In this document: positions 6,621 to 12,896 of the stretch, one piece after another
Position numbering within the stretch: position 1 is the stretch's first letter
How the letters are laid out: every line of letters starts with the position of its first letter
The notes under the pieces: model-generated
Told to the model about the DNA's origin: nothing
What the model saw: the letters and a program-made list of their open reading frames with translations, nothing else
Databases searched by the model: none
Origin: Oscillospiraceae bacterium
Lineage (GTDB): Bacteria > Bacillota > Clostridia > Oscillospirales > Oscillospiraceae
Assembly: GCA_016293265.1 (NCBI GenBank)
Contig: JAEDEN010000044.1
Span: forward strand, 1-13,812
Length of the DNA stretch: 13,812 nucleotides
Direction: 5' to 3'
Made by a program: the position numbers and the translations under genes

Positions 6621-6746
6621 ATGACAGGTTGGAGCTTCTTTTTTGTTTTGGTGGGCGTGGCCTTTCTCACCGCACAGGTGTTCCGCCTTGTTGACGCCAT
6701 CGAGCGTCCCGCCAGGCGCACACACCGCCGCGCCGCCGCACGGTAA
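6621..6746 (+). CDS. SOS-controlled 41-residue membrane protein, function unknown
   Basis: A small gene directly behind the LexA operators. ATG 6621 has a perfect AAGGAGG (6606-6612) with 8-base spacing, the best ribosome-binding site in the operon, and the frame ends at TAA 6744-6746. The product begins MTGWSFFFVLVGVAFLTAQV, a single membrane segment at about residues 3-22. After FRLVDAIERP comes a strongly basic tail with seven Arg in the last 13 residues. I do not recognise a named family. The layout (one membrane span, SOS promoter, first gene) recalls SOS-induced small membrane proteins such as SidA of Caulobacter, and functionally YneA of Bacillus, which stop division after DNA damage; this is analogy, not homology. 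It lacks a LysM domain. Eleven bases separate it from the radical SAM gene, which has a weak ribosome-binding site, so translation is probably coupled. Confidence 0.82.
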   Translation: MTGWSFFFVLVGVAFLTAQVFRLVDAIERPARRTHRRAAAR

Positions 6747-6757
6747 ATCAATGGGAT

Positions 6758-8029
6758 ATGGATGTTTTGGAAAAACTCAGCATTCTCACCGACGCCGCCA
6801 AATATGACGCCGCCTGCACGTCCAGCGGCGGAAACCGCAGCTTCCAAAAAGGGCACATTGGCAACACCTCTTCCTCCGTGGCAGGGTGCTGCCATTCCTT
6901 TTCCGCAGACGGCCGGTGCGTAACTCTTTTAAAGGTGCTGATGACCAACCGCTGCGTTTACGACTGCAAATACTGCGTCAACCGCCGCAGCAACGATACC
7001 CGCCGGGCCGCCTTCACGCCGGAGGAGCTGGCGGATCTGACCATTAACTTTTACCGCCGGAACTATATCGAAGGCCTCTTCCTTTCCTCCGGCGTATACC
7101 GCAGCCCGGACTATACCATGGAGCTGATGATCCGGGCCCTTCGGCTGCTGCGGGAGCAATACCGCTTCAACGGCTACATCCACGCCAAGGCCATCCCCGG
7201 CGCGGCGCCGGAGCTGGTGGAGCAGTTAGGGCTTCTGGCTGACCGCCTCAGCGTCAATATTGAACTGCCCTCGGAGCAGGGCTTAAAACTCCTGGCCCCG
7301 GACAAGACAAAGCGCGCCATCCTTTCCCCCATGCGTCAGATTCAGGCGCGGAACATCCAGAACAAGGAAGAACTGGCCAAATACCGCCACGCGCCAAAAT
7401 TTGCCCCAGCGGGACAAAGTACCCAGCTGATCGTAGGTGCCACGGCGGACAGCGACTTCCACATCCTGCGGCTGAGCCAGGGGTTGTATGACCGTTACCG
7501 CCTCAAACGTGTGTTCTATTCCGCCTATGTGCCGGTGGTGGAGCACGCACTGCTGCCTTCCAAGGACGTTAAACCTCCCTTGCTGCGGGAGCACCGGCTC
7601 TATCAGGCAGATTGGCTGCTGCGGTTTTACGGTTTCCGGGCCGAAGAACTGCTGGATGAGCACCACCGGGATTTCGATCCCCGGGTGGATCCGAAATGCA
7701 GTTGGGCCCTGGCGCACCCCGGCTTTTTCCCCGTGGAGGTCAATACGGCGGATTATGAAACGCTGCTGCGCATCCCCGGCGTGGGCGTCACCTCCGCCAA
7801 GCGCATTTTGGTAGCCCGCCGGACCGGTCCGCTCCACATCGAAAACCTGCGCAGGCTTGGCGTCGTGATGAAACGGGCCCAGTATTTTCTTACCGCCTCC
7901 GGCCGCATGGCCGATGGCCTCCGCTTCACCCAGGATACGCTCCTGCGCAATCTCATCATGGCGGAGCGGCCCCTGCTCCCCCAGCCGGAGGTCGAACAGC
8001 TGTCCCTTTTCACCCCCGCCGCTTTTTGA
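6758..8029 (+). CDS. Radical SAM protein, putative DNA modification/repair family (TIGR03916-like)
   Basis: A 423-residue protein of the radical SAM family named after its link to uracil-DNA glycosylase-type proteins; the reaction is unknown. Cys66, Cys70 and Cys73 (CVYDCKYC) form the CX3CX2C site for the SAM-binding 4Fe-4S cluster. Further cysteines before it (Cys20, Cys44, Cys45, Cys54, in the YDAAC and GCCHSFSADGRC segments) could serve another metal site. The middle is a TIM-barrel-like core (NFYRRNYIEGLFLSSGV at 97-113). Residues 328-350 (VNTADYETLLRIPGVGVTSAKRI) form a helix-hairpin-helix DNA-binding motif. QLSLF at 414-418, nine residues from the end once the motif begins, matches the beta sliding-clamp-binding consensus. 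The start matches the family N-terminus (MDVLEKLSILTDAAKYD). It lies between the small SOS protein gene and the DUF4130 gene. Family assignment is strong; biochemical role is inference. Confidence 0.9.
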   Translation: MDVLEKLSILTDAAKYDAACTSSGGNRSFQKGHIGNTSSSVAGCCHSFSADGRCVTLLKVLMTNRCVYDCKYCVNRRSNDTRRAAFTPEELADLTINFYRRNYIEGLFLSSGVYRSPDYTMELMIRALRLLREQYRFNGYIHAKAIPGAAPELVEQLGLLADRLSVNIELPSEQGLKLLAPDKTKRAILSPMRQIQARNIQNKEELAKYRHAPKFAPAGQSTQLIVGATADSDFHILRLSQGLYDRYRLKRVFYSAYVPVVEHALLPSKDVKPPLLREHRLYQADWLLRFYGFRAEELLDEHHRDFDPRVDPKCSWALAHPGFFPVEVNTADYETLLRIPGVGVTSAKRILVARRTGPLHIENLRRLGVVMKRAQYFLTASGRMADGLRFTQDTLLRNLIMAERPLLPQPEVEQLSLFTPAAF

Positions 8030-8038
8030 GGTATCCCC

Positions 8039-8896
8039 ATGGCCGAAATGGTTTACTATTATGACGGCAGCTTTGAAGGCTTTCTCTGCTGCATTTTTGA
8101 GAGCTATGCCAACAAAGAAGTCCTCACCGCGATCTACCGCGATGAGGACGCTGTTCCAACACTGTTCGATTCCCGCATCATTTCCACCGACGCCGCCCAC
8201 GCTGCCCGGGTACTGCGAAAGGTCATCAAAACCTCCCCTTACGCCGCCGGACTGCTGCAAAGAGGGTTTTTGACATGCCTGGAGGACAAGGAGCTCCACC
8301 TTTATCGCCTGGTGGTAAAGCTGCTGCGGGAGGGTCCCTCCTTCTTGCGCAACTTCTCCGACGAAACGCTCTATCCCGTTGCCTGCGCCGTCCGTCACCT
8401 CAACGGAGAGGCCCATCTTCTAAAGGGCTTCGTCCGTTTTTCAGAGCTTGGAGGTATTCTCGGCAGCGAGATTGAGCCAAAAAACAGGGTGCTGCCCCTC
8501 CTGCGCGCCCACTTTTGTGCCCGTTACCGGGAGGATCGGTTTTTCATTTACGACCGCACCCATAAGGAGGCCCTTTTTTACGCCGGCGGCAAGGCTCTCA
8601 TTCGTCCATTAGAGGATTTCCAGATGGCACCGCCGGACGAGCAGGAGGCCAACTACCGGCTCCTCTGGAAGCGGTTTTACGATACCATCGCCATCAAGGA
8701 GCGGGAAAATCCAAAGCTTCGGATAACCCATATGCCCAAGCGTTACTGGAATACCATGACGGAATTTCAAGACGAGGCATACTTCAAGGCTCAAAGCTCT
8801 CCCGCAGATGCTGCAGCCCCCGCCGTTCCAGGCGGGAGATCTGCACCTGGGATACTCCCAGGACCCGCGCCGTCTGTTCCTGGGTCAGGGACTTGA
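8039..8896 (+). CDS. DUF4130 domain protein, putative DNA metabolism/repair (TIGR03915-like)
   Basis: A 285-residue protein whose first 247 residues match the family that accompanies the radical SAM protein above and, in other bacteria, is fused to a uracil-DNA glycosylase-like domain. No glycosylase domain is present here. It opens with VYYYDGSFEGFLCCIFESY. The DUF4130 region spans about 85-245 and closes with the conserved HMPKRYWNTMTEF (231-243). ATG 8039 is preferred for the GAGG at 8028-8031, 7 bases upstream, overlapping the previous stop; ATG 8048 is an alternative. After about residue 248 the protein continues as a Pro/Ala/Gly/Ser-rich tail encoded by DNA antisense to the end of sigF (113 bases of overlap). 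That tail is unlikely to be ancestral and suggests loss of the original stop. No terminator is seen after it. The function is unknown; the partnership with the radical SAM protein is inferred from constant adjacency. Confidence 0.88.
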   Translation: MAEMVYYYDGSFEGFLCCIFESYANKEVLTAIYRDEDAVPTLFDSRIISTDAAHAARVLRKVIKTSPYAAGLLQRGFLTCLEDKELHLYRLVVKLLREGPSFLRNFSDETLYPVACAVRHLNGEAHLLKGFVRFSELGGILGSEIEPKNRVLPLLRAHFCARYREDRFFIYDRTHKEALFYAGGKALIRPLEDFQMAPPDEQEANYRLLWKRFYDTIAIKERENPKLRITHMPKRYWNTMTEFQDEAYFKAQSSPADAAAPAVPGGRSAPGILPGPAPSVPGSGT

Positions 8897-9488
8897 AATA
8901 GCGCAGCAGGATCGTCATCCGCTCCTTCTCCGGAAGGCCGTCGATGGCTTGCCTCAGCGCGATGCGCTCCACCAGACCCTCCTCCGGTGCTTCGGTACCC
9001 AGGGTCCCCTCCAGTGTCAAGCCCTCCGCCGTCTCCTGCTGCAAGGATTCGGGCGTATCGGTGGCAAGTTCTGTCCGGGCAATCTCATCGGTTGTGAGAT
9101 TGGTGGCCTCCGAAAGCTCCGAAAGCAGCGGTTCCCGTCCCAGCTCCTGCCGCAGCCTCTCCCGAACTGTGTAAAGCATTTGCGCTTGCTCCCTTATACT
9201 GCGTGAGACTTTCACCGCTCCGTCATCCCGCAAAAAGCGCCGTATTTCCCCCGCGATCTTCGGAACAGCGTACGTGGAAAAGCAGGTGCCGTAATCAAAG
9301 TCAAAGCCCTGCACTGCCTTCAAAAAGCCGAGGCAGCCCAGTTGATAAAGGTCCTCCGCATCCACGCCCCGTCCATAATATCGCCGCACTACGCTCCAAA
9401 TCAGGCCGTTGTTTTCAATCACCGCCCGCTCGCAGGCATCCCGGTCTCCCTCCTGCGCTGCCCGCAGCAGTTCCAACGCGGCACTCAT
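8784..9488 (-). CDS. sigF: RNA polymerase sporulation sigma factor sigma-F
   Basis: Sigma-70 family factor active in the forespore after asymmetric division, held inactive by SpoIIAB and freed by SpoIIAA. It has 234 residues, close to the usual sigma-F length. Region 2 runs from about 24 to 90, with NGLIWSVVRRYYGRGVDAEDLYQLGCLGFLKAV and the -10-binding CFSTYAVPKIAGEIRRFLRDDG. Region 3 is at about 95-140. Region 4 is at about 180-232, with LPEKERMTILLRYFKSLTQEQTARVLGVSQVQISRLERRGL, including the helix-turn-helix. The order after spoIIAA and spoIIAB separates it from sigma-B or sigma-G. Its ATG overlaps the spoIIAB stop (ATGA), with only a weak ribosome-binding site, so translation is coupled. 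The last 113 bases overlap the convergent DUF4130 gene, and no terminator follows the stop. Confidence 0.95.
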   Translation of the reverse strand: MSAALELLRAAQEGDRDACERAVIENNGLIWSVVRRYYGRGVDAEDLYQLGCLGFLKAVQGFDFDYGTCFSTYAVPKIAGEIRRFLRDDGAVKVSRSIREQAQMLYTVRERLRQELGREPLLSELSEATNLTTDEIARTELATDTPESLQQETAEGLTLEGTLGTEAPEEGLVERIALRQAIDGLPEKERMTILLRYFKSLTQEQTARVLGVSQVQISRLERRGLQHLRESFEP

Positions 9489-9934
9489 TTTGCGCCCTTT
9501 GCCCGGGGCATCAGCTTTTTCTTCATGCTCACCGTGGTGCCCCGCCCGGGCACGGAGCGAACCGTCAGCTTATCCATAAAGCTCTCCATAATGGTAAACC
9601 CCATACCGCTGCGCTCCTCTCCACCGGTGGTAAACATTGGGGTCCGGGCCTGGGCAATATCCGGGATACCCTTTCCGTGGTCCCGCACCGTCAGCTCCAG
9701 CACATTTTCCGGACAAATGCGCAGCTTTACCGTAACTGTTCCAATGGAGTCCGGATAGGCGTGCACAATGGCGTTGGTGACCGCTTCACTGATTGCCGTT
9801 TTGATATCCTCCAGTTCGTTGAGGGTGGGATCCATCTGAGCCGCAAAGCAGGCGGCGGCAGACCGGGCAAAGCCTTCGTTGCTGCTGCGGCTGGGAAATT
9901 CCAACGTCACTTCATTGGATGCTCTGGTTTTCAT
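9485..9934 (-). CDS. spoIIAB: Anti-sigma-F factor, serine-protein kinase SpoIIAB
   Basis: A GHKL-fold ATP-binding protein that binds sigma-F in the predivisional cell and mother cell and phosphorylates SpoIIAA. At 149 residues it has the expected length. The N box is ISEAVTNAIVHAYPD (48-62), with Glu50 as general base and Asn54 binding magnesium. The G1 box is VRDHGKGIPDI (83-93), with Asp85 contacting adenine. The G2 region is ERSGMGFTIMESFMD (107-121). The C-terminal strand ends VPGRGTTVSMKKKL. ATG 9934 has AGGAGGG upstream, with 23 bases between it and the spoIIAA stop. The 3' end overlaps sigF by four bases. Assignment is firm from motifs and from position in the three-gene operon. Confidence 0.96.
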   Translation of the reverse strand: MKTRASNEVTLEFPSRSSNEGFARSAAACFAAQMDPTLNELEDIKTAISEAVTNAIVHAYPDSIGTVTVKLRICPENVLELTVRDHGKGIPDIAQARTPMFTTGGEERSGMGFTIMESFMDKLTVRSVPGRGTTVSMKKKLMPRAKGAK

Positions 9935-9957
9935 TATGTACCCTCCTGATTCCTTCC

Positions 9958-10263
9958 TTATTTGATGCTGACCAGCCGGCCGATGGCCGCCGCGTCCAAA
10001 ACGCGCCGGGCCTGGGGCGGAACATTTCGCACCTGCAGGCTTCCGTCCAGGAGCTGGACCCGCTGCTGCGCCCGCAGGATCAATGCGATCCCGGAGCTGT
10101 CCATAAAAGTGACTCCGGCAAAATCCAGCACCAGCATCCGCGGCAGGGCCGCGTCAATGGCCAATTCCACCTCCCGAAGGGCATTTCTGGCGCTGTGGTG
10201 GTCCAGCTCGCCCTTCAGTTCCAGCAGCAGATTTCGATCCGCGCTTTTCGCCTGTATTTCCAT
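9958..10263 (-). CDS. spoIIAA: Anti-sigma-F factor antagonist SpoIIAA
   Basis: A STAS-domain protein that, when unphosphorylated, displaces sigma-F from SpoIIAB. It has 101 residues, slightly shorter than the Bacillus protein. The central loop MDSSGIALIL (54-63) contains the phosphorylated serine; by alignment with the Bacillus MDSSGLGVIL motif, Ser57 is the likely target of SpoIIAB. The strand before it (MLVLDFAGVTF) and the leading GELDHHSARNALREVE helix are typical of the family. ATG 10263 is preceded by AGAGGGGAAA. It is the first gene of the spoIIA operon, reading spoIIAA-spoIIAB-sigF. SpoIIE, which reactivates it, is not in the window. Confidence 0.95.
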   Translation of the reverse strand: MEIQAKSADRNLLLELKGELDHHSARNALREVELAIDAALPRMLVLDFAGVTFMDSSGIALILRAQQRVQLLDGSLQVRNVPPQARRVLDAAAIGRLVSIK

Positions 10264-10339
10264 ATGTTTCCCCTCTTTTTTCGGAAATATTCCTTTGTTT
10301 ACAATATAAATACCGCAAGGTAAACGTACCTTACGATGA

Positions 10340-10372
10340 TGATAGCATGTCCTTTTTTGAAATCCTGTCGAA
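10340..10372 (-). promoter_or_regulatory. Probable Spo0A box and sigma-H promoter of the spoIIA operon
   Basis: The 7-base Spo0A box TGTCGAA occurs exactly at 10366-10372. On the minus strand it runs into ACAGGATTT, which matches the sigma-H -35 pattern RnAGGAwWW (AGGATTT at 10366-10360). A -10 matching RnnGAAT is not clear: the expected region at about 10340-10348 reads ATGCTAT. In Bacillus spoIIA is transcribed by sigma-H and activated by Spo0A-P bound next to the -35, and this arrangement fits. The leader of roughly 75 bases carries a small inverted repeat, AAGGTA-AACG-TACCTT, at 10317-10332, of unknown meaning. Confidence 0.55.
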
Positions 10373-10412
10373 AGCCAGTTGCTGTGGAAAAATCCTTAGG
10401 AAAACCTCATTC

Positions 10413-10448
10413 AAAACGCTCACACCAACTATCCGGCGTGAGCGTCTT
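10413..10448 (-). terminator. Likely terminator downstream of the decayed exporter
   Basis: On the minus strand, AAGACGCTCACGCC pairs with GGTGTGAGCGTTTT (14 pairs, two of them G-U) around an 8-base loop, and the right arm ends in four U. The U-run is short, so efficiency is uncertain. It lies 135 bases after the truncated permease frame and before the spoIIA promoter, insulating the two units. Confidence 0.6.
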
Positions 10449-10461
10449 GGTATTTATATAT

Positions 10462-10578
10462 CTATTCTGTATCAACAATGGCGACACCGCTCACAGTTGA
10501 AAGGTTGATTACGGAGTTCCGATAGCCAGTCAGGAAATTCAAGAGAAGCCCCCGGAGAGGTTTACGCAATTTGAGGTT
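10462..10578 (-). other. Open stretch of unknown nature between exporter remnant and spoIIA operon
   Basis: Positions 10264-10582 contain no convincing intact gene. Apart from the spoIIA promoter and the hairpin, a minus-strand frame of 38 codons without a start (segments LRKPLRGLLLNFLTGYRNSV and VSGVAIVDTE) ends at TAG 10462-10464. It has no ribosome-binding site. It could be the end of a lost gene, or a non-coding repeat whose translation looks protein-like by chance. I do not recognise it. Confidence 0.25.
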
Positions 10579-10582
10579 TCAC

Positions 10583-11007
10583 TCAGAGGAAAAATGATTC
10601 CCACTTGAAAAACCGAATCGCCACACCTGCGCAAATAACCGTGGTGCCCAGCGTTACAAGGGATATGGCGCAGTACAGGATGTAGACGGTCAGCTCCACG
10701 CCCAGCAGCAGCGCCGGGCTGGCAGGACTTACCCGGAACCGCTTGAGATTTTTGCGCTCTCCCGGTAATCAGCCACCACCAGCGGCAGCGCCATCAAGCC
10801 TCCGGCGCACATGGAAATGGCGCACGCCGCCCCGAAGGACTGCTCCAGGAAAGTATTGGACGCACCGTCATAGGCCGGTTTTACACCGTAAAGGATGCCG
10901 AGTATCACCAGCACAGCCAACGGCATCAGCACGGCAAAAAGAACCATGTTCTTATCGCAGATACTAAGCTTCAGTTCGTTTTTCAGGAGTGTGAGATCGC
11001 GTTTCAT
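10583..11007 (-). pseudogene. ABC-2 type exporter permease, frameshifted and truncated
   Basis: The start ATG overlaps the stop of the ATPase gene (ATGA). The first frame gives about 85 good residues: KRDLTLLKNELKLSICDKN, a membrane segment FAVLMPLAVLVILGILYG, and a second one ending PLVVADYRE. The usual ABC-2 motif following it (RKNLKRFRVSPASP) is in another frame. The DNA reads CGGGAGAGCGC at about 10757-10767, so a 2-base AG duplication, or loss of one base, broke it; the uncorrected frame stops at 10729. The corrected frame continues with LLLGVELTVYILYCAISLVTLG and stops at TGA 10583-10585, only about 141 codons in. Related permeases have six membrane segments and some 240 or more residues, so the 3' part is missing. 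It is not expected to work. Confidence 0.82.
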
Positions 11008-11728
11008 TCTTCCTTTGCCTCCTCGTCTGACAGCATCAAATATGCGTCCTCAAATTGACCGCAACCGCATTTCTGTTTTGCCTCCTCAGCAGTCCCGCAG
11101 AACACAGTCCTTCCTTTTCTCAGGATGCAGATCTCATCGCAGAGCGCTTCGACCTCATCCATAAAGTGCGATGTAAGAAAGATGGTCAAGCCTTGCTGTT
11201 TCAGCTCCGCAAGAGTCTTCCAGACCTTCCGCCGCGCTTTTGCGTCCAGTCCGGTGGTCAACCCATCCAGAAAGACAAGCTCCGGATTTGGGATCAGCGC
11301 CAGAACGACAAATAGCCGCTGCCGTTCAACGCCCGAGAGACTTTTCACTGCGCTGCGGAGCTTATCTTCAATTCCAAAGCGGGAGCAGAGCTCTTTCCAG
11401 TCAGCAAGATTCCGGTACAGGCAGGCAGTTTCCTCACATAGCTCCTGTACCCGGATCTCCTGCTGATAGTCTCCCTCCTGAAATTGAACGCCAATTTTCT
11501 GAAACAGCTCCCGGCGCTCCCTTCCCGGATCCCGCCCAAGAAGAAATACTTCTCCGCAGTCAACCTGTTTTGTTCCCAGTATACATTTGATTGCGGTGCT
11601 TTTCCCGCGCCGTTGGCGCCCAAAAGGCCAAAAACCGATCCTGTTTTTACGGACAGGTCCAGACCTCTTAAAACTGTTTTGCCGTTGTAGGACTTGGTCA
11701 GCCCTCTGACCGCAATTGCCTCGCTCAT
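11004..11728 (-). pseudogene. ABC transporter ATP-binding protein with frameshift in Walker A
   Basis: ATPase of an ABC-2 type exporter (drug, lantibiotic or similar). ATG 11728 is chosen over ATG 11746 because GGAGGA at 11736-11741 sits 7 bases before it. The N-terminus (SEAIAVRGLTKSYNGKTVLRGLDL) leads to Walker A GLLGANGAGK, but the next codons are out of frame. The A-run at 11600-11603 has four A on the minus strand, where five would restore GKST. The restored frame reads through FQEGDYQQEI, the signature LSGVERQRL (normally LSGGQ, so itself unusual), Walker B LVFLDGLTTGLD and the H-loop TSHFMDEVEALCDE, to the stop at 11004. Length after repair is about 241 residues. A sequencing error is possible in a homopolymer, but the damaged permease beside it supports true decay. 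Confidence 0.82.
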
Positions 11729-11746
11729 TTCGTAATCCTCCCCCAT

Positions 11747-12083
11747 TCGCTCTATTCGCCTCCTTGCATTTCCTATTCTACTGTATTTAAGTGGATGACT
11801 CTCGACTTTTCTTGCGCAATTACATAAAATCAGGACACGCCGAAAAATAGTTCGGCGTGTCCTTGCTCTTACTATTTCTTGTCTTCAGAAGTCTCTGCGT
11901 CCAGCCGCCCCGACCACCGTCAGAGGTCGGAGGGATACCAGACCTGTGTGGTATTTCGCCAACCGGAAATGATAGGCGGCAAAAAACATACAGGAGGCCT
12001 CAACCCAAAGCAGCAGATACCAACGCAGCCAATGGCGTGTTCCATGTGTCCTTTTTTGCATTGGTCAAGAGACTCTAGGGATA
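11747..12083 (-). other. Gene-poor interval with one doubtful small frame
   Basis: No gene with good support lies here. A 58-codon minus-strand frame, ATG 12061 to TGA 11885-11887, reads MQKRTHGTRHWLRWYLLLWV and onward with a hydrophobic aromatic segment at about residues 11-31. It has no ribosome-binding site and I do not recognise it. The other frames are no better. The interval also contains the hairpin at 11832-11863. It may be remains of a lost gene. Confidence 0.25.
11832..11863 (-). terminator. Strong hairpin, likely terminator of the envelope gene pair
   Basis: AGGACACGCCGAA (11832-11844) pairs perfectly over 13 bp with TTCGGCGTGTCCT (11851-11863) around a 6-base loop. On the minus strand it is followed by GATTTTATG, so the T-run is short and offset by two bases. 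On the plus strand a mixed pyrimidine stretch follows. It lies about 220 bases past the DUF4097 gene and about 100 bases before the exporter start. Confidence 0.55.
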
Positions 12084-12896
12084 TTATGGAGTATCATTTT
12101 CAAATCGGATATGGATAGACCCAACACCGCCGTCAACATCAATTCGGTTTGCACCGCCACCCCAGATGCTGTCATCAGACAGGACCTTTCCATCCAAAGT
12201 CGCGCCGCCCACACCTTTGTCGACTTCTATCCTGTAATCGTCTTTCTTTCCAAGAAGGGTCAGCTCCGCATCACCGATGCCATAGTCCACAGTGCATCTG
12301 CCGGTAAGCTTTCCGGCCAGCTCCAGTTTTCCTACGCCAATATCCATGGACAGATCATGAAGCTCGCCGCTCTGGATCGTCAGTTTGCCTGTTCCGCCAC
12401 TGATCCGTGCTCTGGAATTGACGTTCAGGCAGCCAATATCTGCCGCACCGGCACCCAAATCCAGGCTTAGCACATTTGCGGAAAACGTATCCACACTGAC
12501 CTTGCCTGCACCTGCAGAAATGGCGGCATCCTCAAAGACAAATCCTTCCGGTACCGTCAGGATCACCGTTACGCCGTCCGAAGACACCCCAAAAAGTATT
12601 TTCTCTTCTGAAATACGCAGTGCGCCGTTGTCTTCTTTCACCGAAAGATATTTGTGATTGCTTTCCACCGAAAAGCTGTCGCCGGTGACGATCTCCAGCG
12701 CCGCCGCGCTCACCTCAAGATCAAGGCTTTCCACGTCACTGCTGACGGTGTAAGTCTGCATCTCGCCTGCAGCATCCCCGTCAAAGAAAAATGAAACCAT
12801 ACTGATTGCGCCGCAGATACCGCTGATGATGGCAACGATCAAAAAGACCGCAAATGCCACGGCACAGTATTTGATGATTCTCTGTAAGGCCGTCAT
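12084..12896 (-). CDS. DUF4097 family membrane-anchored protein
   Basis: A 270-residue protein with an N-terminal membrane segment (about residues 8-35, within RIIKYCAVAFAVFLIVAII) and a large outside part of short strands rich in Gly, Asp and Ser. The repeated GxGK/GxGxx turns (SAGAGKVSVDTF, LGAGAADIG, SGGTGKLTI, DIGVGKLELAG, DYGIGDAELT, KGVGGATLDG, DGGVGSIHI) suggest a right-handed beta-solenoid, as in DUF4097, a family called putative adhesin without proof of adhesion. ATG 12896 is chosen because it overlaps the stop of the gene before it (ATGA); the frame is open to 12923, but that start would overlap further and lacks a site. It forms a unit with the LiaF-like gene. The family is often found beside envelope-stress genes; a role in envelope sensing is inference. 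Confidence 0.82.
   Translation of the reverse strand: MTALQRIIKYCAVAFAVFLIVAIISGICGAISMVSFFFDGDAAGEMQTYTVSSDVESLDLEVSAAALEIVTGDSFSVESNHKYLSVKEDNGALRISEEKILFGVSSDGVTVILTVPEGFVFEDAAISAGAGKVSVDTFSANVLSLDLGAGAADIGCLNVNSRARISGGTGKLTIQSGELHDLSMDIGVGKLELAGKLTGRCTVDYGIGDAELTLLGKKDDYRIEVDKGVGGATLDGKVLSDDSIWGGGANRIDVDGGVGSIHIRFENDTP

Noticed and set aside
5685..6725. Long minus-strand open frame (346 codons) opposite the aldolase-like gene
   Set aside because: It is antisense to a clearly conserved PLP enzyme, crosses a terminator and the LexA promoter, and has no recognisable motifs. GC-rich codon use explains the lack of stops.
7283..8416. Long minus-strand open frame (377 codons) opposite the radical SAM and DUF4130 genes
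   Set aside because: It runs antisense across two conserved genes and has no domain; it is a shadow frame.
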